This document shows, in pieces, positions 53,546 to 64,000 of a stretch of 64,000 nt of DNA. Position 1 is the stretch's first letter; each line of letters starts with the position of its first letter. Location: NCBI GenBank assembly GCA_035079385.1, contig JAVHKY010000004.1:17577001-17641000 (forward strand), written 5' to 3'. This DNA comes from Aspidiotus rigidus (lineage: Eukaryota; Arthropoda; Insecta; Hemiptera; Diaspididae). Both the position numbers and the translations under genes were made by a program. Under the pieces are notes generated by a model, which saw only the letters and a program-made list of their open reading frames with translations, searched no databases and was not told where the DNA came from.

Positions 53546-56348
53546 CCGGTTGACGGAAAATGACAGAATGCCACCAATCTGCAATAATTCTGTCGGAATA
53601 TGGGACCTATTCTGCCATCTGTCAGAATGTGAGGATTCTGTTAGTTCTGTTACAATTCTGTTAAAATTGTGTCACTTCAGGTACCTATAATTTTGTAAGA
53701 ATACTGTTATTATGTGTGTAAAATACTGTGAGGATTCTGCTGTTGAGATTATGACAGAAAATGTGTTGGAATGCTGCCAATCTGTAATATTCCTGTCAAA
53801 ATATCTCTCAAATTGCGTTAGAATATTGTGAGAATTTTGTCATCACGATTGTGACAGAAAGCTAAAAGAATGCTGCCAATCTGCAATATTCCTGTCAAAA
53901 TATCTCTCAATTTGCGTTAGAATATTGTGAGAAATTTGTCTTCAAAATTGTGACAGAGGAGCTACAAGAATATTTAGCCTATTAAGTTTCTTACCTAAAA
54001 ATGAGTCCAGTTTAATATTAATCGAGCTAGCCTAGAACCTGCTCATCATTTCCCTTTTTGGCTTCTGGTTTGCAGCCTGAAATTTTTTTCGTATTTCTCT
54101 CTCTTAGCTCAGGTGTAAGGTAAACTTAGTTTAATGTCATCTTATGCGTAAGTTAACTCTTTTTCTCTAAAGCGTTTAGAGTCTCTTCTAAAAATGTTAT
54201 GACCACATTCAACAGAGGTTAAACTTCCTGATTCTAATTCTTTAGCATTTTCAAGTTTCACAGAAAATTCAAGACGCTCATTATCGCTTACCGTCAACTT
54301 TCTTGCGGTCCTCTGAACCCCATTATGAACTTTGTTTAGTTAAAAATTCCTGATTTCTATCTTCAATTTGTTCCTCATACCACGCGCCATAAAGAATTAA
54401 ATAGTCCTAGAACGACTAAGAATTTAGCACACCCTAACTCATTTCTTCCTTTTCCCAGGGCCGTCCACTCCACCCTACTGCCAAGCTGAGGAGTTATAAA
54501 TCTTCCATTTCTTCACTTTTCCGTACCTCTTAAACCTCAAGAAACCATTCTGTGTCCCTTCTCAAGTCTCCTTTGTTCTCTTCAAAAACCAGAATCCATT
54601 ACTGACGCTTTTGACTTCCTCCGGTCCTTATACTGTTACAAATTCATTCAACCCCAATATTTTTTCCCAAAGTAAAAGCTAACGACCCCCTGTGTATAGT
54701 AAAATAGCTCGTTGAAAAAAAAAAAACAGAAAGAAAGAATGAAAAAGAAAGAAAAAAAGAAAAGAAGAAAACTTCAGGAATATTGAGAATGGGCCTTCAA
54801 GAAAAACTTGGAAAACTTTTCTGGACATTTTTTCATCCATCAACTCATTTTTAAATAATTATTGGTTGCCTTATACTTCAAAATATATTAAAGTTTGAAA
54901 TCCGTAAATTCATAAGAGTTTGATTATCTAGTTTGAGAGCTATGTTTATTATTATAATTAGAGTCAGGGTTTCTCGGAAATATTGTCAAAACCTTTTTCT
55001 AAGGGTAGGAAGCTTGGAAATCAGATAAAAGTTCAGTCTTTCTTTTCAAAAAGTTCTACAGATTCTTCGGGTCTTAGAATTTTTTTCGAGTTGCCTACCA
55101 TGTACAGAGCCAATTCAAACTTATATCAAACATTACAGAATTACAGATGGAAGTATATTTTGTATTTACGCAGAAAATTTGACAAATCCAGTAAAAAAAT
55201 TTTATTTTGCCAAAATTGGGGCTTGAAGCAGAATGAGGCCGAAAATGACCAGTTTGTTATAATATCTCGTCCAAAATTATAAAATCTTGAACAAACTTTG
55301 CTGAATTTGCTGAAAATAAGCGAAATTCAGCAATTTTGGTAAAAATTGGATACTATTTTTTTATAAGTATTTTTAGTCCAAAATTGAAAAATTAAAAATG
55401 TTGATAAAAAAATTTGCTATGGTTTTGTATTGATGAGTTTGATCCCAAAAATTTGTTTATTTTGGTGTAAAATCACTTAATTTTAATAGAAATTGAATAA
55501 TTCTAGTTGTGAGTTTGTAAAAGCACTAAAAACATATATATATATATATTTTTTTTTTTTTTCGATGCCAAAAATGCCAAAAATGTAACGTTAAATTGCT
55601 AAAACTCCTCATTTCTAGCGATGAAAATACGGGCTCTGATTAAAATTTTATTGAAAAATTGTAAATTGTGTTATACAAGTTTGTACAATTTTTCAATGAT
55701 ATTATTGAAAAACAAAAAAATTATTATCACTAAATCCGTATTTTTATTCTGAAAAATCATTCAAATTTCTTTTTAAATAATTATGGTTTGGCCATCAATT
55801 TGAAACGAAAAAATTATAATCTATATTTTTATGAAATTATTTGAATTCAATCTACACCAAAATTGCCCACAATCAATGTTCGGCAAGTTGGCGTCCTTCT
55901 CTAACCCACGAAATCAGGTAAATAATTTCATTATGTTTCTTTCATAATTGTGTCGTAATCCTGTAACATTCATGTTGTAAATCTGTCATTATCTTGTAGA
56001 AATTGTGTCACAACTTCAACAGATTTCTGATACAATACTAAGGTGAAAACGACATTACATTTTTTTTTTTTTTTTTTTTTCTTTTTCTCACATTTCTGTT
56101 TTTACCTGACGTTTGTATTCTGTGACCATTCTGCTTTAATTCTGACACAATGATGACAGCAAAATATTTTGAGAATGACAACAGACTAATGGCAGTACTT
56201 TTAAATTCTGCCAGAATTCTACCACCATAATGATGTTGTCTGTGTGACATGATTCTGTCACAATTCTGTCATTTTTGAAAGTGACAGAGAATAAAGTGAG
56301 TCTCATTCTGTAAGAATTCTGTTATCTGTCAGATTCCGTCAACCGGGC
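53546..56348 (-). mobile_element. Unclassified DNA transposon, copy 2 (reverse)
   Basis: The element is bounded by CCGGTTGACGGAA (53546) and TTCCGTCAACCGGGC (to 56348), with flanking 8-bp direct repeats ATTACCAC (53538-53545 and 56349-56356). Subterminal TGACAGAAT-type motifs are abundant at both ends. Length is 2803 bp. It is the inverted counterpart of copy 1, with indels at A/T runs. An 8-bp duplication fits hAT, P or related groups, but the CCCGG terminus fits none I recognise. No transposase is present. Confidence 0.85.
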
Positions 56349-56356
56349 ATTACCAC

Positions 56357-56770
56357 AATGAGAAAATTAGTATAATGTTATTCAAAACAAAACTACCCAT
56401 TCCGATAAAAATAGTTGTGAGTACTAAAATTTTAGGAATCAGTACTGTGTCCAGTAAAAAATTTCTATGAGTGCATGCTTGATGACGTCATCAGTCACCA
56501 TGACCTAGTTTAGAAACTTGGAACTACTTTGAGACGTGTATCCTTGGCCTTCATTATACTAGGTCCAAAATTCAGTATACTAGCCTATACCAGGTCTCAG
56601 GAAAAAAGTTGGCCTACTAGGCTAAACTAGCCCCAGCTACTTAGCCCAAAATACTCCTACTAAAGGGTTGAACTTCTCAGCTTGTACTAGACTTATTCTT
56701 GACTAAAAATGAACCCGTAAATCACTTAGCCTAACCTCATTTTGAGTATGATGAGGTGTAAGTAGTGCAC
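56357..56770. other. No gene; repeat fragments
   Basis: This contains one unit of the AGTATA/GGCCTAGTATA family near 56560-56640. No coding signal. Confidence 0.4.
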
Positions 56771-56848
56771 TGGATATTTAAAAGATCTCAAGTGCATAAC
56801 TTTACTTCAGTAGTCAGCTTTACAAGAGTACTTTACTTTCACATCTCG

Positions 56849-56882
56849 CCAGATGATGGTTGTTTAACCGAAAGCGCTCCGG
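56849..56882 (+). ncRNA. Hammerhead-like PLE-type motif, probably inactive
   Basis: The sequence reads CAGATGAT, then the perfect 4-bp hairpin GGTTGTTTAACC, then GAAA and AGCGCT. The layout matches PLE hammerheads, but box 1 is AGATGA instead of CTGATGA. The surrounding 150 bp resemble those around 35078-35117, consistent with a PLE remnant. Confidence 0.3.
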
Positions 56883-56959
56883 TCTGTTTTTAATTTCTGT
56901 GGCTCTATTGTAAAAAATGCTTCGCATTTACTCGTTTCGAGTATCCCTATCTGAAGTTT

Positions 56960-58170
56960 AGTCCGAACGAGCTTCAGCTAGTTAGTCTCTGAGATAAAGC
57001 AAGCTTACAAAATGCTACACTAAGCGTCTCTGGAGGAGACGTGTTAGCTTCTGCCTCATAAGTTTTTTCTTTTTCGTAGTAGTCTTAATTTTTAATGCGA
57101 AATTTTTGTAACATTATTTTGAATCCCTCATTAATTACATGAGATTAAGCAGTGATCTTCTCGACGTTTTGGAGGTAAAATTTCAGGTTTCTTTATAATG
57201 CAGGCCTACATTTTTATGAGATTCTTCTTGTCCGCGTATCTCCTCTAAAATTACTGGATAGATTTTTTCATGACTTAGGCAAGTTGTCTCATATCTGAAG
57301 ATGGGCATGGGTATTTTTACTCTGTTATCAATTGATGTGAAGTCATATGGTTGAGTTTTATTGTTCATTCTACAATTATCTTGCTTGGTTGATAGGTGTT
57401 TAGGTATTCACTCCAAAGAGTTGGAGTGACTCTGTTGATGAGTTGTGAACTTTGAAGCAAAAAGTCGTGTGCTACTCACGCGACTGCGTGAATTTTTTCT
57501 TATTCTTATACCCACGAAATTGTGATTCATAAAACGCTCTTGTTCTGTACCTATTTTCGTGAGTTTAAATTTTCCATCTTATATTTACAATGAGAAATTA
57601 AGACAAAAACTTACTACTCATAGTTGCTGGAGTGGAAGTTGTTTGTTGTATGGTCGATCCAATTTAATATTTCAGGTAGGTACGTACATACAAAGTTCTG
57701 CCATTCGAGTGAAAACTTATAGAGTATACAATCAACGCAAAATTGAGACGTTGTGAACGAAGGTTATTTTTGTAAAACTTTTTCTACCATAAAGATATAA
57801 AGTTAAACTTATCATCTCCAACGCGATAAAGGAAACAAAATAATGAAGGTAGTGTGTAAATGTAATTTAAATTTTCGAGGCTTATTTTTTCTGTTTTTCT
57901 TCATTTGTATAATTCTCTATTTTACATTGGGCTTCGTATGTCGCCATCTAAAATCGAAAAAAATTATATTTTCCGTCTTCTGTGCTTGAATTATATGGGA
58001 CTTTACAAAACCGGTCCTGTTCATTCCCCTCAGGATGTGACGTAGTTAATGATATTATGTACCTATCGGTACATATCATTAGAGGAAGTTGTTGAACGAT
58101 TTCTTTGTAATTTTACATTTTCCCTTGTGGTCATGCTCCGGTACCTATTTCAAACAAGTTATTATTTTAG
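56960..58170. other. No recognised gene
   Basis: The interval has small ORFs only. One, ATG at about 57843 (MKVVCKCNLNFRGLFFLFFF...), encodes a short single-membrane-segment peptide, and another ends at a donor TTTCAG|GTAGGT near 57676. Neither is supported by homology. Confidence 0.3.
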
Positions 58171-58175
58171 AAGTA

Positions 58176-58367
58176 TTTTGCGACGCTGTTTTCGGTTTTT
58201 CGATCCGTCTTTCCAATCTCCTTACTCGCCGCGGATCGTTGCGAAACCTATCGCACCTTGTAGCGTTTTGATACTGCGGTCGTTGATGCGTTCCGTTATG
58301 ATCCCCGATAACTAAACGAGATCATTACTAGAGGTTGGGAAGACGGATCGAAAAATGGAAAGTAGCG
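58176..58367. repeat. Inverted repeat with ~43-bp arms
   Basis: Sequence around TTTTTCGATCCGTCTTTCC (58195-58213) is the inverse of GGGAAGACGGATCGAAAAA (58337-58355). The arms extend outward through CGACGCTGTTTTC / GTAGCGTCG. The loop is about 105 bp. It may be a small MITE or a hairpin-forming transcript. Confidence 0.6.
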
Positions 58368-58648
58368 TCGTTTTCAGCGTTCACTTCTATAGAAAAGTCT
58401 AATATTTTTGAAATGCCAGAGCATGACCAAGAAATTGTCAAGCCGTGTTGTTCCTATACCCACTTATTCTTGAAACCATAAATCCTTCTTCATAAGTCAG
58501 TTCCTCATTCGCTCTGCTCGTTTGCCTCTATTCTTGGCCTGGGATAAATCTAGTAGACAGTATGTTACACTGAGGGGCCCACTGGCTCACTCTCTCCATA
58601 CATTTGGTTGAATAGCCTACTACAGGCCTATGATCTGGTGCTACGCTC

Positions 58649-58870
<222 letters not shown>

Positions 58871-58919
58871 CCCATTTTACTATTTGTTGTGCATTTGGGA
58901 GTAACTATCTGAGACTATT

Positions 58920-59220
58920 TTAGCCAAGTATAGGCTATTGAAAAAATTGCCAAAGTGGGGCCCAGTATACCTCAAGATGATATTATGAGACTAGGTAGTC
59001 AAGGTCCTCAATGATGTCATGGTAACAAAAGCGTAATATAATATGAAGCCCTTTAGGTCTAGTATAGCCTTGTAGTGCTGTATGTCAGGCCCAGTAAAAT
59101 GAAAGCTAAGGATACAAGTCTCAATGTATCAAATTTTTCCAAGTCCCTAATGTAAAGTCCAACATGCCCCTAATATATCGTATGTCAGGCCTAGTATAAT
59201 GAATCCCAAAGTAGGTCAAG
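58920..59220. repeat. Units of the GGCCTAGTATAATGAA family
   Basis: Repeated wording TCAGGCCTAGTATAATGAA and CCCAGTAAAATGAAAGC relates this to 7040-7400. Units are degenerate. Confidence 0.5.
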
Positions 59221-60110
59221 GTCACTGATGACGCCCTCGAGCATAACAACGAGTTTTCTATGAGTATTTCCTCTCATTCCCAGTCAAAAAACCGTGACGG
59301 TTTTTCAAGACAAGTTTGCCAAGAGTAGTCCCAGTCTCATAAGCATGGGAAACTTTAAATTCGTAACGGAAACTGACACAGTTTTTCGATTGGGACTATT
59401 TTTGAGAAAACCACCCTAAAAAACGACACGGTTTTGTCATCAATTGAAGAAATGAATCATGAATGACGTCGTTAATTGAGAAAACCCATCGTCGATGACC
59501 TTGAAAAATTTTATCCGGGGCGTTAGTAGGACATCATCAGTGACCTTGACCTGATCAAGGGACTTGGAAATATTTCACCTGCGGCCTAAGCTGAGGTCAA
59601 ATGGGTGTACAAACGATTACAAAGGATTGAATGCAGAAAAAGGGATAGCTAATGGGGGTGACAAAAACCATGTTTCAACCAATGAATGATAAGGGAAGCA
59701 CAGGCTCCATCGATAGTCCTTGAGCGCATGCCAGCAAAAGTAGTTGAGAGGGAAAACGATTATCAATAAGAATTCACAAAGATCTTGTTTCTCTCCAACA
59801 TCCTTTATTTCGCCCGGATACAATTGTAGTTGTCTTTCTATTTTCATGAGATGTGTACTTTTTCTTCCGTTCGGTTGGTAGCTCTGTTTGAACTAATTAA
59901 TTGCGTACCAAAATTAGAGCTGTAGGTAGGAGCTGGATTGAATCCATTAGACGATATTTTGGAAAAGATTCAAGATACGGGGGCACTACTGATTATCATC
60001 ATAACTGTCCCTCTCCGATTCTAGTGTTGCGACACGTGTATGTATTTTGACAACCAGCTTCCGCTACTTCTGTGAGAAAGCGTTGAATTGAATAAGCTTC
60101 ATAAGAAAGA
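59221..60110. other. Intergenic, 3' of SLC17 gene C
   Basis: No domain-bearing frame. A ~200-bp stretch (59270-59440) has several near-inverse AAAAACCGT/ACGGTTTTT words and may be another decayed hairpin element. Confidence 0.35.
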
Positions 60111-60113
60111 GAA

Positions 60114-63100
60114 TCAAAACTTCGCAGAGTTCTGTAAAAGCCGGTCAAACGACAGGCCAACAGTTTGGAGGAAGAGACGTCTTGTAGTCGTGCGATTGGA
60201 TTGTTGACTTGTCACTTGGCCGGCTTCTACAGAACTCGGTTTGACTGAGACATAAAAAGCAACCGATGAATGGGTGAGGGTGTTCGACCTACCATCATCC
60301 TCGGCCACTTCATCTGGATCGTTCCAACTTTGTTCTTCAGAGGTAGCGAATAATAGAAAAACCAGATTCGCTCCAAATATGACGGCGCTCATTAGAATGA
60401 AAACGTACATCCATTGCTCGCTGGATTTCTAAATAGATCAGATACAGATCGATAACATGAATGATAATCGTCTGGTTATCTATTGAGAAGGGGGCTGCTG
60501 TACAACTGGAGGGTATGCGTTTCTATAAGTGAAGACAAAAAAAAGAGGCTCTATCGAATTTTTTGAACGAGATTGCTTACCCGATCCTCTACAAGCCAAC
60601 CAGTGGTCAGAGTTCCTAGCACAGACCCGATATGGGCTAGCGAATTTGTGATACCCATCAAGGTTCCGCAGAAATTGGGTGCCATATCTACGTGGTTTGT
60701 GAGGAAGCCATTGCTTATGGCAGCATTCAAAGACACTGTCAGATTGAAGATACACACAATAACGATGGCATTTCTCGAGTTCAACACACCGAGTGTAAAT
60801 AAACAGATTGCACTGCCCCACATTCCTAGGTCAATAAAAACTCCATGTATCATAGAAAAAAATAATACCTACAGCCTAATGATAAAACTTTGTAAATAAT
60901 TCAACTATAGGTAAATCATTGAAAAAATAACACAGAGAATTATGAAAATTATTTGCTCACTGAGGCTTGACTGCTGAAACGATGAGAGGTTTTGAAGCTT
61001 AATTTAGGACTCACTTGATTTGATTGAAATAGTGCCTAATTTTAGAGCTTTAGGAAAATATTCCTCGAGACACCAGTTGAGTCGTCAAATTACCTCAAAG
61101 GAGGAATACAAAGCCTTTGATGAGAGCAAAGAATATACGTATAGCTTTTCTTTGGCGTACCTATTGAATTCCAGACCTTACGCTGCTTCGTTTTGGACAT
61201 TGAGAGCTTCGGTTCCATTTTGTGAGCTATCCAAGTGAAAATCAAAATCATTGCGCTGGCACATGCGTATGGAAGAGCCGAAAATAAACCATTCTGTAAT
61301 GCAATAAATCTGTGCACATGTACTAGGAAGTTTGAAAACTGTAATAAAAGAGAGGAAAGAAAGAAATCCTACTGTGGAAAATTCTTATAATCATTCTCAG
61401 ACACCCTTAGCGACCCGGTGCAGCCGAGTTGAGTCCCAAATCGTGTTTTTCGACCGAGTTGAGTCCCACTGTTTGCGGAGGTACTTGATACGCATGTCCG
61501 AGTTGAGTCCCATCAAATCACTGGTGCCTGAACATTATTGTCCGAGTTGAGTCCCAGCATTTGCGGCGGTCCTGAATGTGCATGTCCGAGTTGCGTCCCC
61601 GAAACGTTCTTCACTCTCATTTCCCTTCTCACTTTAACAGACTTAGGACTGTCGATATAAATCGGTGTGATTAAAAATGAGAATGAATACGACACTGCTG
61701 ATGTGTGTAATTATTCGTAAGGTGCAGATTTGCTATGGAAATGTACTGATATAACGTGGTTAAAAAAGAATTAAGTTTTCTTTTTCTTTGAGGGCACCGG
61801 GAGGAATTTGTATGAGACTCGTTGAACAAATTCTAAACGACTTAGTTCTCCAAGGTCACGGCGGGTCATTAGTGTAGCAATCGACGCCTCTTTTTGAACA
61901 ATGTTTGCCCTTCTTTTCAGCTTCTTCAGTTCCAACATTTTCGCATAAGTCTCACACTGAACTTCTAACAGGTTTTCTACAAGCACAAAAATATTTGGAT
62001 GAGCTGAGTAGAAGTCCGAGTTCAGGTGGGAATGGAACGCCTCGCAGGGGTTTGTGGTGCGCGCTATTGAAGAAGAATACTCCGCCCACATACACGGTGG
62101 AAACTTTGCAGTCGGTTGAATGTACGTACGTGAAACATAGTCGGTAAATTTTTTCACTCGAAAATCGTCATTTAATACTGTTGCCGCTGAGTCAGTCGCT
62201 TTCATTGGAAGAAGCTCGTTCACAAAGAAATCCTGTACATCGTCCGGATGCAAAAACGGTAAACCGAAGAAGAGTCGTAAATATTTTCCAATATCGCTGT
62301 CTTTATTTTTGTAATCTTGAGAGAGGGAACATGATTGGATTTGTCGCCACCAACTTTGCCCAAATGAAAACGACAACCTCGAACAGTCATACTGTCCGGC
62401 CAAACATTTCGCACAGCTTTATGGATTCCTTCTTCAAAGTCAACGTAAACAATTTCGGGTGCCATTACTAGGCCCATGTCAATGATTTCAGCTGCAAGAA
62501 GGTGGAAAGCAGCTTCGTAGACTGCAGATTCTTTCGAAGGCAGAAGACAGAATGCAAGGGGTATGTACCGACCGCTACGGAATCCATGAATAGTGAAAAG
62601 CTGCGTAAAGAGGTGTGGTGCAGTGTAGAAGGTGCCGTCAACTAGAATTGTGGATGCCTGGCTCAGGTATTGCAAATTACTTGGAGGGCAAAATATTACA
62701 ATATTTTGATGCGCGTTATTCACTAGCAGAAAACGTTCTCCTTTGTTCGTCGTCAACCGGTCGTAGTTATTTAAAGATGAGTGCAATTCAGCTAAACTTT
62801 TCGGTAAAGGTGGCCGCACACTTGCTCGCGCCTCGTACATATTCTTGCGAAACCGTACTATGTCACTTTCTGAAACATCGAGGGTACCATCCTCCATGAG
62901 TGCCCGGCGAATAATTTTGCTGGGTTTGTCACTTAAGCAGTCGATTGCTTTACGTTTCAATGTGTTGCTCACTTTCTGACGTGTTAGGGCTGTCTGTGTG
63001 TTCGAGACGTGGTTATGTCCCTGCGTCTTGTCTATTGCAGTGCTTCCATCCACCTTGAATATCACGTAACATTTACACGAACTATTTGTACACTTGAAAC

Positions 63101-63910
63101 GTTGTTGTCCATCACGTAATCGTTTATGAAAAGAAAATTTGAATCCATCAATTACACGCAGCACTTTACCTTTCTCACTCAACATTTCTGTGTATACCGA
63201 CATTTTTCAGAGAGATTCGAAGCAACAGTACCGTACTGAATCGCACAACAATTCATTATGATACCAATGATCGCATACCGTACACCCTATACCTTCTCGT
63301 ATTTTATCGATTCATGATCATACTAGCCAGTGTACTGTTAGTATGATTTCATACAAGTATGTACAGTAGTTTGTTTTCGCTCAGTACGTAGAGGGAAGCG
63401 ATAACGACCACCCGATTACTGCCGCAACTTGCAGGACTCAACTCGGACATGTGTATATATCAACCGCCGCTAAATGCTATTTTCTCTCTCCCCCGCTGTC
63501 CGTGTAACCGCCGCAAACATCGGGACTCAACTCGGACATAAATTTTCGTCATTTTTTCTCTCGGGACTCAACTCGGATGCAGCCTAGCGACCTTACCAAT
63601 TATAATATTTTTCTGTATGATATCTTGACTCTTATATTAATTTACAAAAAAAAAAAAAAAATAATGTAAATTATTATGGAACTTCGTGAAATCTACCCCT
63701 ACTCAACATGAAACATCAGAATTCTATAACTAATTTTTTTGCAAATATTATATGCATTACCTTTCTTATATCTACTCCCGATACTCCACTAATATAATTC
63801 GGCATCTCATTCAATAAAGTAAAGTAGCACCAATTCTGACCAAAATGCGTCGCAATCATAGCCCATACTGGCACTGACCTCCAAATGTGTTTCCAGGGAG
63901 TCTTTAATTT
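60114..63910 (-). CDS. SLC17-type MFS transporter, gene C, 3' half
   Basis: Four exons (minus strand, 5' to 3') were recognised at 63910-63761, about 61293-61160, 60825-60581 and 60428-60114. They correspond one to one with gene B exons 5 to 8, with the same lengths for the 150- and 245-bp exons and the same phases. Landmarks are HFGQNWCYFTLLNEMPNYI, NGLFSALPYACASAMILIFTWIAHKM, GMWGSAICLFTLGVLNSRN, NFCGTLMGITNSLAHIGSVLG and SSEQWMYVFILMSAVIFGANL. Upstream exons lie beyond the window. The intron 61294-63760 carries the MULE. The tail after AEDD either reads through a hairpin-forming sequence to a stop at 60114 or is spliced at GAT|G-GTAGGT. Confidence 0.87.
60122..60245. repeat. Inverted repeat (~38-bp arms) in the gene C tail
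   Basis: AGTTCTGTAAAAGCCGG (60128-60144) and CCGGCTTCTACAGAACT (about 60221-60237) are inverse, and pairing extends through GTCAAACGACAGGCCAAC / GTTGACTTGTCACTTGGC. The inverted repeat lies inside the apparent last coding part of gene C. Confidence 0.7.
61416..63584 (-). mobile_element. MULE DNA transposon with subterminal iterated motif
   Basis: The termini CGGTGCAGCCGAGTTGAG (61416) and CTCAACTCGGATGCAGCC (to 63584) are inverse with three mismatches. The 8-bp direct repeat TAGCGACC flanks both sides (61408-61415 and 63585-63592). The motif CCGAGTTGAGTCCC occurs at 61424, 61454, 61498, 61542 and (one mismatch) 61586. Its inverse occurs at 63434, 63522 and 63563, so the motif points inward at both ends. 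The element lies in an intron of SLC17 gene C, on the same strand. Confidence 0.93.
61771..63203 (-). pseudogene. FLYWCH-type MULE transposase, one frameshift
   Basis: Two overlapping frames (63203-62220 and 62403-61771) are joined by a one-base indel near 62355. The N-terminus is a FLYWCH zinc-finger-like DNA-binding domain (GFKFSFHKRLRDGQQRFKC...CKCYVIF...GHNH). The MULE core follows, with VDGTF (first Asp), FTIHGFRSGRYIPLAFCLLP, VYVDFE (second Asp), CRFHL, and TTNPCEAFHSHLN (Glu). The product would be about 477 residues. No other lesion was seen, so inactivation is recent or the element uses another source of transposase. It resembles proteins often annotated in arthropods as FLYWCH/MULE-domain proteins. 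Confidence 0.9.
63593..63760. other. Remainder of the gene C intron
   Basis: AT-rich intron with an A15 run at about 63647. The donor for the exon ending at 63761 is GTAATG, a GT donor where gene B has GC. Confidence 0.5.
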
Positions 63911-64000
63911 CTAAAAAATATTTTAAAAATAAAAACCTAGTTGCATGAGCGCACAATTTGAAGTCTTTTATTCAAGTTCAGAGATTATATTATTAATAAT

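Overview
This is a stretch of an AT-rich animal nuclear genome, almost certainly from an arthropod and probably an insect. The evidence is two innexin-2-like gap-junction genes, a tandem set of SLC17-type transporter exons with spliceosomal introns, and an insect-style transposon load (Penelope-like, Jockey/I-like and RTE/L2-like LINEs, Ty3/gypsy, BEL/Pao, hAT, pogo/Tigger-like and MULE elements). The species and order cannot be fixed from the sequence; a hemipteroid insect is only a guess. No bacterial features are present.

Layout. 1-1.45 kb: a Penelope-like element (PLE) on the minus strand with reverse transcriptase and GIY-YIG endonuclease, separated by a one-base frameshift. 2.5-8.5 kb: a small membrane-protein ORF hit by a 418-bp hAT-type MITE, LINE debris, a three-exon candidate gene (6.55-6.94 kb), and simple and minisatellite repeats. 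8.77-17.08 kb and 17.83-29.67 kb: an imperfect tandem duplication. Each copy carries, in order, a decayed LINE, a ~175-bp tandem repeat hit by a truncated LINE, an RTE/L2-like RT fragment, a dead pogo/Tigger-like transposase, an intact intronless innexin (minus strand) and a decayed PLE. Copy 2 was later hit by a 3.5-kb LINE (25949-29484), so copy 1 preserves the empty site. 29.97-31.6 kb: a modular repeat array. 32.25-34.85 kb: a hAT fragment, a PLE remnant, a 45-bp minisatellite inside an inverted-repeat element, an orphan SLC17 exon and a TA-flanked MITE. 36.03-40.88 kb: a complete, young Ty3/gypsy retrotransposon inserted in a second copy of the modular repeat.

41.8-48.8 kb: an SLC17-type (putative inorganic phosphate cotransporter/sialin-like) gene on the minus strand whose eight recognised exons join in frame. 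Its largest intron holds two copies of a mitochondrial cox2 fragment (NUMT). 49.1-49.7 kb: 45-bp repeats and a BEL/Pao integrase tail. 50.34-56.35 kb: two ~2.8-kb copies of an unclassified DNA transposon facing each other, forming a 6-kb imperfect palindrome. 60.1-64 kb: the 3' half of a second SLC17 paralogue on the minus strand, with a nearly intact FLYWCH-MULE transposon (61416-63584, 8-bp target duplication) in one intron.

The host genes that look functional are the SLC17 paralogues and the two innexins. Most of the rest is transposon-derived. The strongest unusual signals are the Ty3 element's apparent self-priming site (12 nt next to the 5' LTR, perfectly complementary to an LTR-internal segment) together with a classical -1 frameshift heptamer abutting the gag stop; the MULE with its iterated subterminal motif; the inverted pair of unclassified elements; and the duplicated intronless innexins.
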